This document shows, piece by piece, positions 35,376 to 47,449 of a stretch of 64,000 nt of DNA (the stretch's first letter is position 1; each line of letters starts with the position of its first letter). The notes beneath the pieces were generated by a model. The model saw only the letters and a list, made by a program, of their open reading frames with translations. It had not been told where the DNA came from and made no database searches. Source of the stretch: Zea mays (taxonomy: Eukaryota; Streptophyta; Magnoliopsida; Poales; Poaceae). The stretch lies in assembly GCF_902167145.1 (NCBI RefSeq), contig NC_050098.1:18496501-18560500 (forward strand), in the 5' to 3' direction. The translations under genes and the position numbers were made by a program.

Positions 35376-38300
35376 TTACATACCGACTCCTTTGGGTAGA
35401 AAGTCGGGGAAGCGAGAGCGTAGAAAATCCTCAGTCTCCCATGTAGCTTCTTCTGCTGAATGGTGACTCCACTGAACCTTATACATTCTGACCGACCTTG
35501 CCCGAGTTGATCTCTCCTTTTGATCTAACACCTTGACGGGGTACTCTTGATAGGACAAGTCTGGTTCTATCTCAATGTCTGGTTCCGGAAGTATTTCAGT
35601 GGGTAGACGAACGCATTTCCGCAGTTGAGATACATGGAACACATTATGAACTGCTGACATGTGAGGTGGCAATTCCACTTGATAGGCTACGGGTCCACAA
35701 GCCTCCTTGATCTCGTAGGGTCCGATATAGCGAGGAGCTAACTTGCCCTTGATCCCGAATCTCTGAACACCCTTGGTGGGTGATACCTTAAGATATACAT
35801 GATCTCCCACCTCAAACTGTAGAGGCTTCCGCCTCTTATCATGATAGCTCCTTTGCCTGGCCTGAGCAGCTTCCAAGTTCTTGGTAATGACCCTGACCTT
35901 TGCCTCTGCCTCGAGTACTAAGTCTGGCCCAAAAATTTCCCTTTCTCCTGCTTGAGACCAATTGAGTGGGGTCCCACACCTTCTCCCATACAATGCCTCA
36001 AAAGGTGCCATCCTCAGACTAGACTGATAGCTGTTATTGTAAGAAAACTCTGCCAAGGACAGACACTTGTCCCAATCCTTCCCGTAGTGTAGTGCACATG
36101 CTCGCAACATGTCTTCCAATATTTGATTCACTCTTTCTGTTTGACCATCAGTTTGAGGGTGATATGCTGAGCTTCGGATGACATGGGTTCCAAGTGACTC
36201 TTGCAATTGCTCCCAAAATCGGGCCACAAATGGTGCTCCTCTATCAGATATAATGGTCTTGGGAATACCATGCAACCTTACTATCTGATCAATATAAATT
36301 TCCGCGTACTTCTCTGCCCTGTGGGTGGTATGCACTGGCAAGAAATGAGCAGTCTTAGTCAACCTGTCCACGATAACCCAAATAGAATCATGGTGCCTGG
36401 AGGTATTGGGTAATCCCACTATAAAGTCCATGCAAATGTCCTCCCATTTCCAAGATGGTATGGGAAGGGGTTGCAGAGGGCCTGCTGCCTTCAAGTGACT
36501 AGCCTTTATCCTCTGACAAGTGTCACACTCGGATATGTACTTGGCAATTTCCCTTTTCATTCTAGTCCACCAATATAAAGATCTGAGGTCATGGTACATC
36601 TTGGTGCTACCAGGGTGCATAGAGAATTTGGAAAGGTGAGCTTCATCTAGTATCTTCTTTCTGAGCTCAGGGTCCTTAGGAACAACCAATCGATCTCCAA
36701 ACCATAGAATTCCCTTGCTGTCCTGTCGGAAACACTTGTATTTCTCTGCCTTTTGCTTGATCATATCCTTGATAACCTGAACACCCTTATCCTCAACCTG
36801 TGCCCTGACTATCTGTTCTTGCAATGTGGGCTCCACTGAGATGTAGCTTAGGTCACCCGCAGAAACAACTTCCAAGTTCAATCTGCACAATTCATCACAC
36901 AGGGTGGTCACTCCTACATCCATGCTCATGCAATTGCACTGGGCCTTTCTGCTCAAGGCATCTGCCACAACATTGGCCTTTCCTGGGTGGTAATGTACCT
37001 CTAAATCATAGTCCTTGATTAACTCCAACCATCTCCTTTGCCTCATGTTCAGATCTGCCTGAGTGAAGATGTATTTGAGACTCTTGTGATCAGTATAGAT
37101 GTTACAGTGAGCTCCCATCAAGTAGTGTCTCCATATCTTAAGAGCATGAACTACAGCTGCCAATTCTAGATCATGTGTAGGGTAGTTCTGCTCATGGGGC
37201 CTGAGTGCTCGGGAAGCATAAGCAATCACTCTGCTCTCTTGCATCAAGACACATCCCAAACCAGTGCCAGAAGCATCACAGTAAACTTCAAATGGCTTGG
37301 TGTTGTCAGGTTGAGCTAGCACTGGGGCTGTTGTCAAATGTTGCCTTAAGGTATGGAAGGCATCCTCACACTTTTGACTCCACTCAAATTTGACTCCCTT
37401 CTTCAACAGTTCAGTCATTGGTTTGGCAATTCTGGAGAAATCCGGAATAAACCGTCGATAATACCCTGCCAATCCCAGAAAACTCCGAATCTGCTTCACT
37501 GTAGTCGGGGGTTTCCAATCCATCACCTCCTGCACCTTCTCAGGATCAACTGATACCCCATCTTGAGAAATTGTATGACCCAAGAATTTGATTTCCTTCA
37601 GCCAGAACTCACACTTACTCAGCTTAGCATACAACTGATGATCACGCAGCCTCTGAAGTACAGTATGCAAGTGTTTGGTGTGCTCGGCTTCGTTCTTGGA
37701 ATAAATCAGGATATCATCAATGAAAACGACCACAAACTTGTCCAATTCTGGCATAAACACTGAATTCATCAGGTACATAAAATAAGCCGGGGCATTGGTC
37801 AAACCAAAAGACATCACCAGAAACTCATACAGTCCATATCTGGTAGAGAAAGCCGTCTTGGGAATATCGCTGGCACGGATCTTGATCTGATGGTATCCCG
37901 AGCGAAGGTCTATCTTGGAGAATACCTTGGCTCCTACCAACTGATCAAACAGAACATCAATGCGAGGCAACGGGTATTTGTTCTTTATAGTCACCGCATT
38001 GAGAGGACGGTAGTCAACACACATCCTCAAACTCTCATCCTTTTTCTTCACAAATAATGCTGGACATCCCCATGGTGAAGTGCTGGGACGAATAAACCCC
38101 TTGTCCAACAACTCTTGCAGTTGCTTCTTCAATTCTGCCAACTCCGCGGGAGGCATCCTATAGGGTCTCTTGGAGATAGGAGCGGTCCCGGGTTGCAATT
38201 CGATGGCGAACTCAATATCTCGGTCAGGTGGCATCCCTGGCAATTCATCCGGAAAAACATCTGGGTAGTCACAGACCACTGGGATCTTTTCCACTGGGGA

Positions 38301-39791
38301 ATCTATCATAACGAAAGCACAAGAACGGGTGCATCCCTGATCGGGCAAATATAATGTAGTTTCACCACAGGTTGGCGAGTGCACCTCAATGGCCCTGGCT
38401 GCAATATCAATAACTGCTCGATGCCTGGTTAACTAGTCAGTTCCCAATATAATATCCACACTATCCAACCCCAAAATGAGGAGGGTGGTTTTAATTATTA
38501 GACTACCAAACTTTATGGGCACGTGTCTGTTAATTTGATAGGTGGCAACCCTGCCTCCTGGTGTTGAAATTGTAATGCCCCCATCGGTGTGGTGAAAGGG
38601 CAACTGGCATTTGGCACTAAACTTGGCACTGATAAAACTATGTGATGCACCAGAATCAAATAGAATAATAGCAGGATAATTCAAAACTGTAAAGATACCA
38701 GTCATGACGGGTGCTCCCTCTGGAATATCAGCCATGGTGGTGAAGTTCAGCCTGCCTTGCCTCACTTGCACCTTCTGCCTCTTGCCTTGGGCCTGATTAG
38801 CATTCTGCCCCTGCCTCTGCTGGTTCCTGGGGCAATTCTTGGCATAATGCCCAGTATTGCCACAAGTGAAGCACCTGTTGTCATTGGCCTGGCGGTACTG
38901 CTGCTGCTGATTATTCCGCTGTGCTGGAAATTGGTTGCGGTTGGGTGCCTGCTGCTGCTGTTGCTGAGGTCGGATTACCCATCGCCCTTGCTGCTGTTGG
39001 GGTCCCCTGCCCTGGGTGTCAGACACAATCCGGAAACGTTGTGGCTGAGCTGAGGGTCCTGCCACAGGGGTCTTCCTCTTTTTCTCTGCCTGCCGAGCTG
39101 AAATGTAGTCCTCCTGGGAGATAGCCATGTTTACCAACTCATTGTAACTGTTGGCCCTGACGGTGTTGAGACGATCCCGGAGCTTAGTGCTGAGCCCCCT
39201 TCTGAATCTGTCCCTCTTCTTCTCATCTGTATCCGCATGATATCCCGCATACTGGCACAAGTCATTAAAGGCCTGGGCGTACTGCAACACTGTCCTGTTG
39301 CCCTGAGTGAGTGCCAAGAACTCATTGAGTTTCCTGTCCATGATCCCGGCTGGTATATGGTGCCCTCTAAAAGCTGCCTTAAACTCCCTCCACTCCACCT
39401 CTCGGTCCTCTGGCTGCATAGCAAGAAAGTGATCCCACCAAGTCCTTGAAGGTCCGCGAAGCTGCTGGGTGGCGAACCTGACTTTGGTGACCTCTGAACA
39501 CACTCCATGAAGCAGTGGGAATTTGGATTCCACCACTCGCAGCCACACATCTGCGTCAAGTGGGTCCTCCGCCCTTGTGAACAGTGGAGGCTGGGTGCTG
39601 AGGAATTCCTGATAGGTAGCCGCCGCGGGGTGACGCTGGTGGTCTCCACCACCATAATGCTGGGGTGGTGGCTGACGTTGAGCCAGCTGCCTCAGAATCT
39701 CATTCTGCTGAGCCATGAGCTCCTGCAGAGTGGGAGGTGGGGGTGGTGGTGGAACGTGCTCGTTCTGGCCACGACGCTGCCTCCCAGCCAT
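35376..39791 (-). pseudogene. Gypsy C gag-pol polyprotein with one in-frame TAG
   Basis: ATG at 39791 (MAGRQRRGQNE) is preferred to upstream ATGs because it begins the usual gag start. The gag core is WWDHFLAMQPEDREVEWREF, followed by a Gln-rich linker, a CCHC knuckle (CFTCGNTGHYAKNC) and protease DSGASHSFIS. TAG at 38433-38435 follows ILGTD. The same frame reopens and runs 1002 codons from a Met at 38384. It covers RT ([21 protein letters not shown]), RNase H ([27 protein letters not shown]), the integrase zinc and core domains ([25 protein letters not shown]) and a chromodomain at the end ([20 protein letters not shown]). It is otherwise intact, so this copy is disabled by a single stop unless the stop is read through. 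Confidence 0.93.
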
Positions 39792-40097
39792 CTGAAAAAC
39801 CACATACATATTTAACACCACAGTTCCAATTTCAAGATTTCAACACGGGGAAAAAGTTAAAAACGGCATGAAAGATCTAACTCCAACAAAAGGGATTCTT
39901 TAAGAGGCATAAATTCTTCCTTCCAAGATTAAGCTAATAATAGCATCCATCCATCAAGCTCCCAAGAGAGTTTAATACGATTACATCAGATTGTTCCAAA
40001 ATGACTCAACTCTACCTAGCCTAGTACCCTTAGGGTGCAAAAGCTAAGCTAGCGGCGAGGAGTCCGACTGTCCGACTTCTAAGCCTACCCTGGACAC

Positions 40098-40967
40098 CTA
40101 GTGAGCGAACGAAGCAACACTGGACTCGGGGGAAGGTGGTCTTCCCGAGCCAGCAGTGTCCACACTGGAGGCAGGCTCATCTCCTCCCTCAATGTCGACG
40201 TCCTCGTCGTCCTCCTGGTCCTGGATCTCCTGGTGATGCATGTCCAGGTGCTCATTTGCTTCTGCCAGCTGCTGCTGAGTGTTGAGGAGCTGATCCTCTA
40301 GGACCTCAATGGTGTTCTCCCGGGTGCCCACTAGCTCCTCCAACTCATGAATCTCACCAGACAGCTGCTCCACTTGCAAATCCTTCTCTACCATTTCTTG
40401 AGACAAGTCGACCACAAGCTCCTCTCGGTTATCCAACGTGATCTTGGTGGCCTCCAGCAGTGCCATCAGATGGGACATGGCCTCACCGCGCATCACCTGC
40501 AGACGGTACAGAGCATTCATGCACCGTACTGTCAAGTGCGCAGTCTGACCTGGGTAGATGGCCCAGATGTCCTTGGCATGTTCCACCCGATCCTTCCACA
40601 TTGGGTCGTCCTCCTTTTCAGCGGGGAACAAGCCAATGGGATGGGTAGCCAGCTCCAAGGGATGGAACCCGCAGAAGGTAGTCAATCCATGCAGAGCGAT
40701 CGCCTCGATCGTGTCCTCTGCCCGGTACCCGAAAGACTCTGAGTCCAAGGAGCGCCAGCCTGGCTGCAGGGGATGAGGCTCCAAGGTCATCCTCACCCTA
40801 CAGCGGGGCACTCGGTGCTTCTCGAACTGCTGCACCGCGTACTGAGGGGGTGTCGTGTATCCAGCCCCCTGAAGTACCTCCCACAAAATGCGGGGAAAAC
40901 CCTCTCGTGCAAGCCCGTCCGTGTGGGTCAGTGCATTCCCGTCATCGGAGGATCCGTGGGAAGTCAT
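40098..40967 (-). CDS. Gypsy C extra ORF upstream of gag (ORF0-like), function unknown
   Basis: An intact 289-codon frame on the element's sense strand, between the primer site and gag, starting MTSHGSSDDGNALTHTDG. The N-terminal two thirds look globular, with no motif I recognise. Residues about 165-245 form a predicted coiled coil (LSQEMVEKDLQVEQLSGEIH and following heptads), and the C-terminus is acidic and Ser/Pro-rich. Additional ORFs between 5' LTR and gag (orf0) are reported in related rice chromoviruses such as RIRE3 and RIRE8. I infer this is the maize counterpart. Its role is not established; its preservation in a young element suggests recent selection or simply youth. Confidence 0.75.
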   Translation of the reverse strand: MTSHGSSDDGNALTHTDGLAREGFPRILWEVLQGAGYTTPPQYAVQQFEKHRVPRCRVRMTLEPHPLQPGWRSLDSESFGYRAEDTIEAIALHGLTTFCGFHPLELATHPIGLFPAEKEDDPMWKDRVEHAKDIWAIYPGQTAHLTVRCMNALYRLQVMRGEAMSHLMALLEATKITLDNREELVVDLSQEMVEKDLQVEQLSGEIHELEELVGTRENTIEVLEDQLLNTQQQLAEANEHLDMHHQEIQDQEDDEDVDIEGGDEPASSVDTAGSGRPPSPESSVASFAH

Positions 40968-41370
40968 CTGTGTACGGTTAAGCGTAAGTAAAAGAAAAGA
41001 ATTATAAAAAGAACAAGAAAAATAAAACTCAGTCTTTCTCTAGTTAAGTAAAAAGGCACTAAGGACCTAGCTGGTTGTTATCTTGTTTTTAAGTCCTTAC
41101 TTAATTATCCATTGCTTAATCATGAATGCATGCATGCTCGTCCTAAACGACCTCACAACAAGATAGAAGGAATAGGGAGGAACTCCCATCCTGTAAAAGT
41201 GGCCTGTAGGGCCTAGTTACTTAGCCACCTAGCTACCCTTCTATTACCCTAAGGCTTCGCGTCCTAGGTCTATCCTGCTCGTCCTACTATCTATCCAACT
41301 TGTTTCTATCAAGTTTTATTTAGAAAATTGATGGTATTTACATTTTATTGATTCCTCTGTGGTGGTACAA

Positions 41371-41382
41371 GCTCCGATACCA
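41371..41382 (-). other. Primer binding site, Gypsy C
   Basis: GCTCCGATACCA in plus reads TGGTATCGGAGC on the element strand, two bases from the 5' LTR. It is one mismatch from the initiator Met tRNA complement. The leader between here and the extra ORF (40968-41370) has no gene. Confidence 0.85.
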
Positions 41383-41384
41383 GC

Positions 41385-44300
41385 TGTGGCGGAACTGCCC
41401 GAATTATTCCAACTTAAGTGTCCAAGTCCCGCCTTAGAGGCTAGACCACACTTAAATGGGAATAACCCGTCAATCCCTCGGATCTAGTCCGACACGGCCA
41501 CTGACAGGATCAAGTACCACAATCTCACTCGAAGGTGAGTCACAGAGCAAATACAATAAAGCATAAAACCATACATGTCACAATGTTAAATTATTACATC
41601 ACCATCATCATCATCGGAGTTTTTGCAAAAGTAACCATCATTGTTCGAAGTGCAGCGGAAATAAACTAACGGTAAATAAATAGAGAGATGGGGAAGCCTG
41701 TCCCATCACTCCTCATGCTCCTCCTCGGCTGAGGCAGGGTCCCACTCGACAGTCCAACCCGGTGGCAGGGTGGTCGGCCAAGTTATCCCAGCAACCATCT
41801 CCTCCAGAGAACCTGTGAAAATTATGCCACAAGCAAGGCTGAGTATACTAATACTCAGCTAGACTTACCCGGTGTGAGGAGTCTACTCCTCTACCTCTAG
41901 ACATGCAGCTGTTTGGCTGTGGGGGTTTGGTTGCCAAAAGCACTAGCTGAGTTTCTAATCAAGATTTTAACTTAGTCAAAGTTAAGTGTGACTCTCTTAA
42001 GGCTAAAAATGTACTATCTATTCATACAAGGTAGCAAACATTTTAGCAATCAACATCTTATATCATCTCCGCATCATTCCACTTGTTACTCAATGTAGCA
42101 GCATGGATCAAGCAGTCTCATTAGCTGCGAGAAGCAGACGATTCGAATCGAGTTTTTATCCTTGCAAGGTAAACCTAAACACACGACATGTAGGGGCACT
42201 CCGTCCCCATACATATCAACCGTCCCCATCGATCCCCTGGCAACAGATCAGGGCTCACCGCCTTGGCGTACAATGCCCCACTGACCCCGACTGGCCGTCG
42301 TGCAGTGGCCGCACTTGTACCCACCATAACCGGAATGGGAGACCTCGTCTCAGGTCGCGTGAGGGGTAAAGTCTGCGGGCAGGTTCACTCAGGTACTAGG
42401 CTTACCGATTTACCATATTTCTCGGTATGTGTTTAGTACATTCAAACGCTTGACTCACGGTACCACACCTTAATCCTTATTCACATTTTATTCCGTGGAC
42501 AACCAATCCCCATGGATTGTTGCCCACACACCAACATCAGTACGATATGAAAGTGGGTACAATCAATGTCCTGACCTCGCGCGAGTGCTAGAAAAATCAC
42601 TCGACTTCTACCGAGATCCTAATTAATAAAGCAGCTACTCGACCTAGCATACTAGTATTCATCTCAACGGGATTCCTGAGATCATGCAACTAGGGTTTCA
42701 AACAACTCCTACACTTAAGTGCACAATCAAACCTACAATCATTAAATGAAGTAAAATAGCATAAATAACAGGTTATGCATAAAACCGGGGCTTGCCTTCC
42801 AAAGCAGTGGCAGGCAGGTCCTCTGGTGCTGGCTCTGGTGCTGGATCTGGGGCTACCTCCTGAGCAGCTCCTTGCTCCGGCACGAGGATGTACTCTCCGT
42901 CCGCAAGATTACAGTCTATCGAAATGCAATGAACATGTATGTCATGGTTATGCAAGATTTAAGAACATTATGCTAAAGAAAGTAAGTTAAGAATTTACTT
43001 AGGGTTTCCTGGTTCTGTGGGGCTTCTAGTGTATACATAGACTTTGACTTATTACCCTTTAAGCTTAGGTTTTCATTAGGGATAACATAGTGGATTTGCA
43101 TTGCTTCATAGATTTTTAGGGGGCAAATTTACAAAGGTCTTAGGATGACATCAATTTTCATTATTCATTTTCCTTTCTTTAATTTCCATTTGGGGTTTCT
43201 AGTGCAGGTTTGAACTACGACAGTGTTTTAAGAAGTTCCAAAAATTCTGTAAAAATTACAGTGGGTTGTCACTGGCTATTTTAGCTTGTTTTTAGAATTT
43301 GAGGCTTAGAGTATAAAAGTTAGGCCTTAAACAAAAATAACAAAAGTTAGGCAAAAAGGGGCACTTTACACTACACCTCCTAGTTAGGGGTAGGTTCTGT
43401 TCTAAAGGTTATTTTTGCTGGCATCCTCTGGTGATAATAGGTCTTTGTGCTAAAAATCACAGGAAACTAAGGGGTGGTTATTTAGTTATGCTTTTCTTAA
43501 GTTTCATGTCAAAAAGGCTCTTTCTACTACATTACTATTTGAAAAATGTCAAACAGCAGATTTCATATTTTTCCTAAGTTCTTTCTAATAAAACAATAGT
43601 TATCCCAAGGGTGGGGGTGTTTTCACCTTGGGGTTATTTTTGTGGAGTTTTTCTAAGTTATCCTTGTTTTATTAATTTAAAAAAAATCTTAATTCTTTTA
43701 TACTAAAACAGGGTATGATATATTTTTCTAGTGAACTACATTAACTAAGTATCTTAACAAAAATAGGGGTGCCCTCTGGTTCAATATTTGTGTCACTTTT
43801 CCTATTTTTCTTAAACTTTAAGCATATTTGGAATAAGGGGTTAAAACTAACTTAATGTAATGGACAGAGGGGTTTAATATTTTTAAACAGGTTAGTAGGT
43901 GAATATAAACTTCTCCAAATTTTCCTAACCTTAGTCAAATAGCCTAACTATTTTTCTTACTATTATTTATCTTTTGGCCTAAGTTAATATTAAATCAGAA
44001 CTTTTAAGTTTTCCACAGCACCAAGGGTTTTTATATTTTTCCTAAATAGGTTACATGATTTAGAGTCTGGCAAAATTGATTTGACCAAAAATGGATAAAC
44101 CAAACAGGAGTTATGGGTTTTTAAAGTTTCTGTTTGAATTTAAATTAGGTTTTAGTTAAGTTTTCCTGGAAAAAACAGTTTGCGCCGAGGCCCCTGGGTT
44201 TAAAACAATTCAAACCTCGCAGATCTACCCTTAAGGCACTATTCACTTGAGTCTCTGACCTTTCACTTAACCCCCTGGGTTTCTCTCCCTCTCACCCGCA

Positions 44301-45733
44301 GTCCCTCCCTCCATTGAAACAGTAGCCGCGGAAAAAGAAAGGGCGGCGCGGCTTACCGGCGGCGAGGGAGTTCCGGCGAAGTGTAGGGTTGGCTCGGGGA
44401 GGGTCTGGCGATCACGTCGAGGTACGACTCGTCGTCGGGGATGGCCGGAATCGCCCGGTCCACGCGAGCAGGCGGGCGAGCTCGTCGGCGGCGTGTGCTC
44501 CGGCCTATCCACGGCGGCATAGTTCAATCCAAGGGCATAGGGAGCTTCGTGGAGGTCCAAGGAGTCTAACCGTGCAAGGAATCGAAGAGAGGTGCACGGT
44601 GTACCTCGGTCCACGGTTGCCGGCGGTCGGTTGAAGTCCGGTGACCTTGGGCCGGCCTCTCCGGTGAAGCAGAGCCCGATTCCTCGCTCGGGGAGCTTCA
44701 CGGAGACGGGCACAGTCTTCTCCGAGGGCTGGACGGGGTTGGGAATGGCTGGGTTGGCCGGTCGACGGTGGCAGGGGCTCGGGTGGCCGCGGGCGCGTCG
44801 CGTATGGGCAAACGGCGGCGAACTGAGCTCCGGTGAGGCTTGAGCGCGTGCGGACGGGTACGGCCAAAGCTCCTGGGCATTTTATAGCCGCGGACGCGGA
44901 CCAGGGCACCGGCTTGGCTCGGGCGCGGCGCGGGGCGTGCTCGGGCGTGCTCTGGCGCGGCAGACGGCGTCGAACACGTGGCGGTTTGTTTCTTCCAGTG
45001 TTCAAATGTCGCCAGAGGTCGCAACCGTGCGAATCTTTGCAAAGGTCCGGCGCAGACCTCTTCCTGGCACCTAGGGCTGTCACTCAACTGTGAGACGCCG
45101 GGGCAGATACGGCCTAGGGAGGGAGATCTTCGGGTGCCAAATCAGGTGTGTCACACTGAGCACTTCACGACAAAAGCCATGCCATGGCATGTCAAACGTC
45201 CGAGTCTCGAGCTCAACTTTTTCCAGTGGGTGCCCTAAGTGGTATTGCACATTTTTGGTATAGAACCCAAGTGGTTTTGGCGCCATTTTGGAAGTGAACA
45301 CGGTTGATCTTTGATTTAGGGCTAAAATGGGACTTAGAGGGAATTAGAGAGCTCTAGCTCTCTCTCCACTTGGAGATTTGAAATGGGGTTTCCCTAGGGG
45401 CCTTTTTGTAATGTTTCCCTCCCCTAATTGATGGTTATAATGTTGCTTAGGGTTTGGGTAAAGATTACCCATGCTTTGCACATTTGCTCACTCTCTTTCC
45501 CCTCTTATCCATGGTTTGGGAGTTAGGGTTTAAGAGAGGCCTAGGGTTCTTTCCCCCTCTCCCAAGGTGATAATTGCACACAATTAGAGTAATGCCCTTG
45601 GTCATTCCCAACTCTTGGTAAAAACTTAGTTTCCAAAGCCCCTTATACTTTTGCTCCTTAAGTTCTTCCACATGTGATCATAGTCTTGAGTGCCAAAGTG
45701 TGCTCCAGCCAGGGTAACACCTGGGGTGTTACA
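41385..45733 (-). repeat. Gypsy C 5' LTR
   Basis: 4349 bp, TGTGGCGG to GTGTTACA in plus. Identical in length to 30778-35126, so there are no net indels since insertion. Confidence 0.96.
44880..44886 (-). promoter_or_regulatory. TATA box of Gypsy C 5' LTR
   Basis: TATAAAA on the minus strand, the promoter expected to drive the genomic RNA of Gypsy C. The base following it differs from the 3' LTR copy. Confidence 0.65.
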
Positions 45734-45738
45734 AGTAG

Positions 45739-45919
45739 GTTTGAGAGAACCGAACCTCGGTAAAACAAATCCTTGTGTCACACTCTTTATTCGCTTGTGA
45801 TTTGTTTTGCGCCTTCTCTCGGACTCGTTTATATTTCTAACGCTAACCCGGCTTGTAGTTGTGATTAAGTTTGTAAATTTTAGATTCGCCCTATTCACCC
45901 CCCCTCTAGGCGACTTTCA
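45739..45919 (+). repeat. Sirevirus 2 3' LTR, right part
   Basis: Continues 29717-30777 after Gypsy C and one copy of agtag (45734-45738). It ends GGCGACTTTCA. It aligns with 22842-23022 of the 5' LTR. Confidence 0.92.
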
Positions 45920-46388
45920 ATGCCAACACAAACCAAAGCAGATATAGAAGTTCATAATTGAACTAGTTTGCATAATTGTAAGTGCAAAGGTTACTTAGAA
46001 TTGAGCCAATATAAATTCTCATAAGATATGCATGGATTGTTTTTTTATATTTTCATCATTTTGGACCACACGTGCACCACATGTTTTGTTTTTGCAAGTT
46101 CTTTTGTAAATTCTTTTCAAAGTCCTTTTGCAAACAGTCAAAGGTAAATGAATAAGATTTTGAGAAGCATTATCAAGATTTGAAATTTTCTCCCCCTGTT
46201 TCAAATGCTTTTCCTTTGACTAAACAAAACTCCCCCTTAATAAAATCCTCCTCTTAGTGTTCAAGAGGGTTTTAAGATACCGATTTTTGAAAGTGCTACT
46301 TTCTCCCTCTTTTGAATATAATACGATGTCAATTGAAAAATTCATCATTTTAAAAACTTTTGAAAATGGGTGGTGGTGCGGTCCTTTT
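45920..46388 (-). other. Sirevirus D 3' untranslated region
   Basis: Reverse complement of Sirevirus 3' UTR sequence: it contains TCTCCCCCTGTTTC and CTCCCCCTTAAT (purine tracts on the minus strand) and aligns in reverse with 29250-29700 of Sirevirus 2. It joins 21728-21754 if Sirevirus 2 is removed. It is cut at 46388 by the CACTA element. The rest of Sirevirus D must lie right of the window. Confidence 0.85.
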
Positions 46389-46404
46389 CACTACAGGAAA
46401 TGCA
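46389..46404 (+). repeat. CACTA left terminal inverted repeat
   Basis: CACTACAGGAAATGCA at the exact boundary with Sirevirus D sequence. The right partner would lie beyond 64000, so the TIR length cannot be measured here. Confidence 0.85.
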
Positions 46405-46710
46405 CAAAATTTCGTGGGCCCGGGTATTTTCGTCGGTCGGCCCACGAAAATATCGAAGGTATTTTCGTCGGCCTCGCACCGACGAAAATAAAGGGTATTT
46501 TCGTGGGCCCGGGCATATGTTCGTCGGCAGGCCCACGAAAATAAGGACGCTATTTTCGTCGGCCTAGTAACCGACGAAAATATTTGTTATTTACGTGGGC
46601 CGGGGCTGTGCCGACGACAATACGCCATCTATTTTCATCGGCCTTAGGGGGGCCGACGAAAATACGACATTTATTTTCGTCGGCCTCAATGCGGCCGACG
46701 AAAATAGACG
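46405..46710. repeat. CACTA left subterminal hairpin repeats
   Basis: About six short palindromic units, each TATTTTCGTSGGC followed by a 5-15 base loop and GCCSACGAAAATA (starting near 46426, 46459, 46495, 46550, 46630 and 46672). In En/Spm, subterminal repeats are the binding sites of the TnpA protein. Some units use CGTGGGC in place of CGTCGGC. Confidence 0.9.
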
Positions 46711-47250
46711 CCCTAAATCGTCCCGGTCGCGCGCCCGCACCTTCTCTCTCCCACTCGCACCTTTCTCTGTTTTGAGCGCCGCCGCACGCTGAACTCCGTC
46801 CGTCACGCGCGCCCTCGCCTGCCCTCGCCGTCGGTCGCGCGCGCCCTCGCCTGACCTCGCCGTGCGTCGTGCGCTCGCCGCCGCACTCTCCTGCCCTCGC
46901 CTGCCCTCACCGCCGCACTGCCCGAGCTCTCCTGCCCTCGCGCGCTCGCCGCCCTCGCGCGCTCGCCGCCGCACGCTCATGCACTCGCCTGCCCTCGCCG
47001 CCGCACTCTCCTTCCCTCGCCTCCCCTCGCTGTCGTGTGCGCCCGCCTGCCCTCGCCATCGCGCCCCGCCTGCCCTCGCCGTCCGTCGCGAGCGCCCGTC
47101 CGTCCACGCCGAGCTCGACTGTCCACGCCATCCGTCGCGTGCGCCCGCCGTCAGTCCACGCCGAGCTCCGTCGTGCGCGCCCGCCGTCCGTCCACGCCGA
47201 GCTCCGTCGCGCGCGCCCGCCGTCCGTCCACGACGCCCTCGTTCCCCGCG
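46711..47250 (+). other. CACTA GC-rich leader with CTCGCC-type repeats
   Basis: Strand-asymmetric, very C-rich sequence built from CCCTCGCC, CGCGCGCC and, from 47097 to 47236, units of about 37 bp containing CCGTCCACGCCGAGCTC. Open frames exist in all three plus frames but encode only Arg/Pro/Ala-rich text, so I do not call a protein. It ends at a good splice donor, GCG|GTGAGC at 47251, and most likely is the transcribed leader of the transposase gene. Confidence 0.6.
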
Positions 47251-47380
47251 GTGAGCCTCCCCGTCTCCCTTCTTCCCCCTCTGTCTTGTACAATGAATTT
47301 GTCTTCGGCGCTCGCTGCTTTGGTATTCGTCCGTCTGGCCTGTGCCAAGTGGCTGGGGGAGGGACGTGGCTGCGGCCTGC

Positions 47381-47449
47381 GACTTGGCGCTAGCTAGCTA
47401 GCGGGACGCGACGGGGAGGAGAGGGCTGCCGCCAGCCAGCCGAGGACCG
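47381..47449. repeat. 69-bp direct repeat, copy 1
   Basis: GACTTGGCGCTAGCTAGCTA followed by GCGGGACGCGACGGGGAGG and on to CCGAGGACCG. It contains the GCTAGCTAGCTAGC self-complementary run. Near-identical copy 231 bp downstream. Confidence 0.85.

Larger units (their letters stand above)
30778..45733 (-). mobile_element. Gypsy C, complete young chromovirus (Tekay-type)
   Basis: 14,956 bp, flanked by perfect duplications agtag (30773-30777 and 45734-45738). The two LTRs are each exactly 4349 bp, with 11 differences by my hand count (nine transitions). In minus orientation the order is 5' LTR (41385-45733), Met-type primer site, extra ORF (40098-40967), gag-pol with a C-terminal chromodomain (35376-39791), polypurine tract and 3' LTR (30778-35126). 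The RT and the integrase-chromodomain tail fit the Tekay/Del clade of chromoviruses. With the commonly used grass LTR rate of 1.3e-8 per site per year the count implies an age near 0.1 million years (inference). One TAG interrupts gag-pol. Confidence 0.95.
21755..45919 (+). mobile_element. Sirevirus 2 (Copia, Opie/Ji-like), hosting Gypsy C
   Basis: A plus-strand Sirevirus with 5' LTR 21755-23022, gag, pol, a long purine-rich 3' region and a 3' LTR starting at 29717. Gypsy C interrupts the 3' LTR (29717-30777, then 45739-45919). It is inserted in the 3' untranslated region of Sirevirus D. The flanking 5-mers (attct on the left, atgcc on the right) match at three of five bases, taken as an aged target duplication. 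Every gene has frame-breaking mutations. Without Gypsy C it is about 9.2 kb, normal for maize Sireviruses. Confidence 0.92.

Noticed and set aside
40098..40967. Reading the extra ORF of Gypsy C as an envelope-like gene or a captured host gene
   Set aside because: No signal peptide or membrane segment is visible, and it lies upstream of gag on the sense strand, where orf0 genes of related elements are found. Envelope-like genes of plant retroelements lie after pol.
46862..47397. Arg/Pro/Ala-rich frames up to 174 codons at the CACTA 5' end
   Set aside because: All three plus frames and the minus strand are open because of the C-rich repeats. Low-complexity composition and no motif. Treated as transcribed leader.
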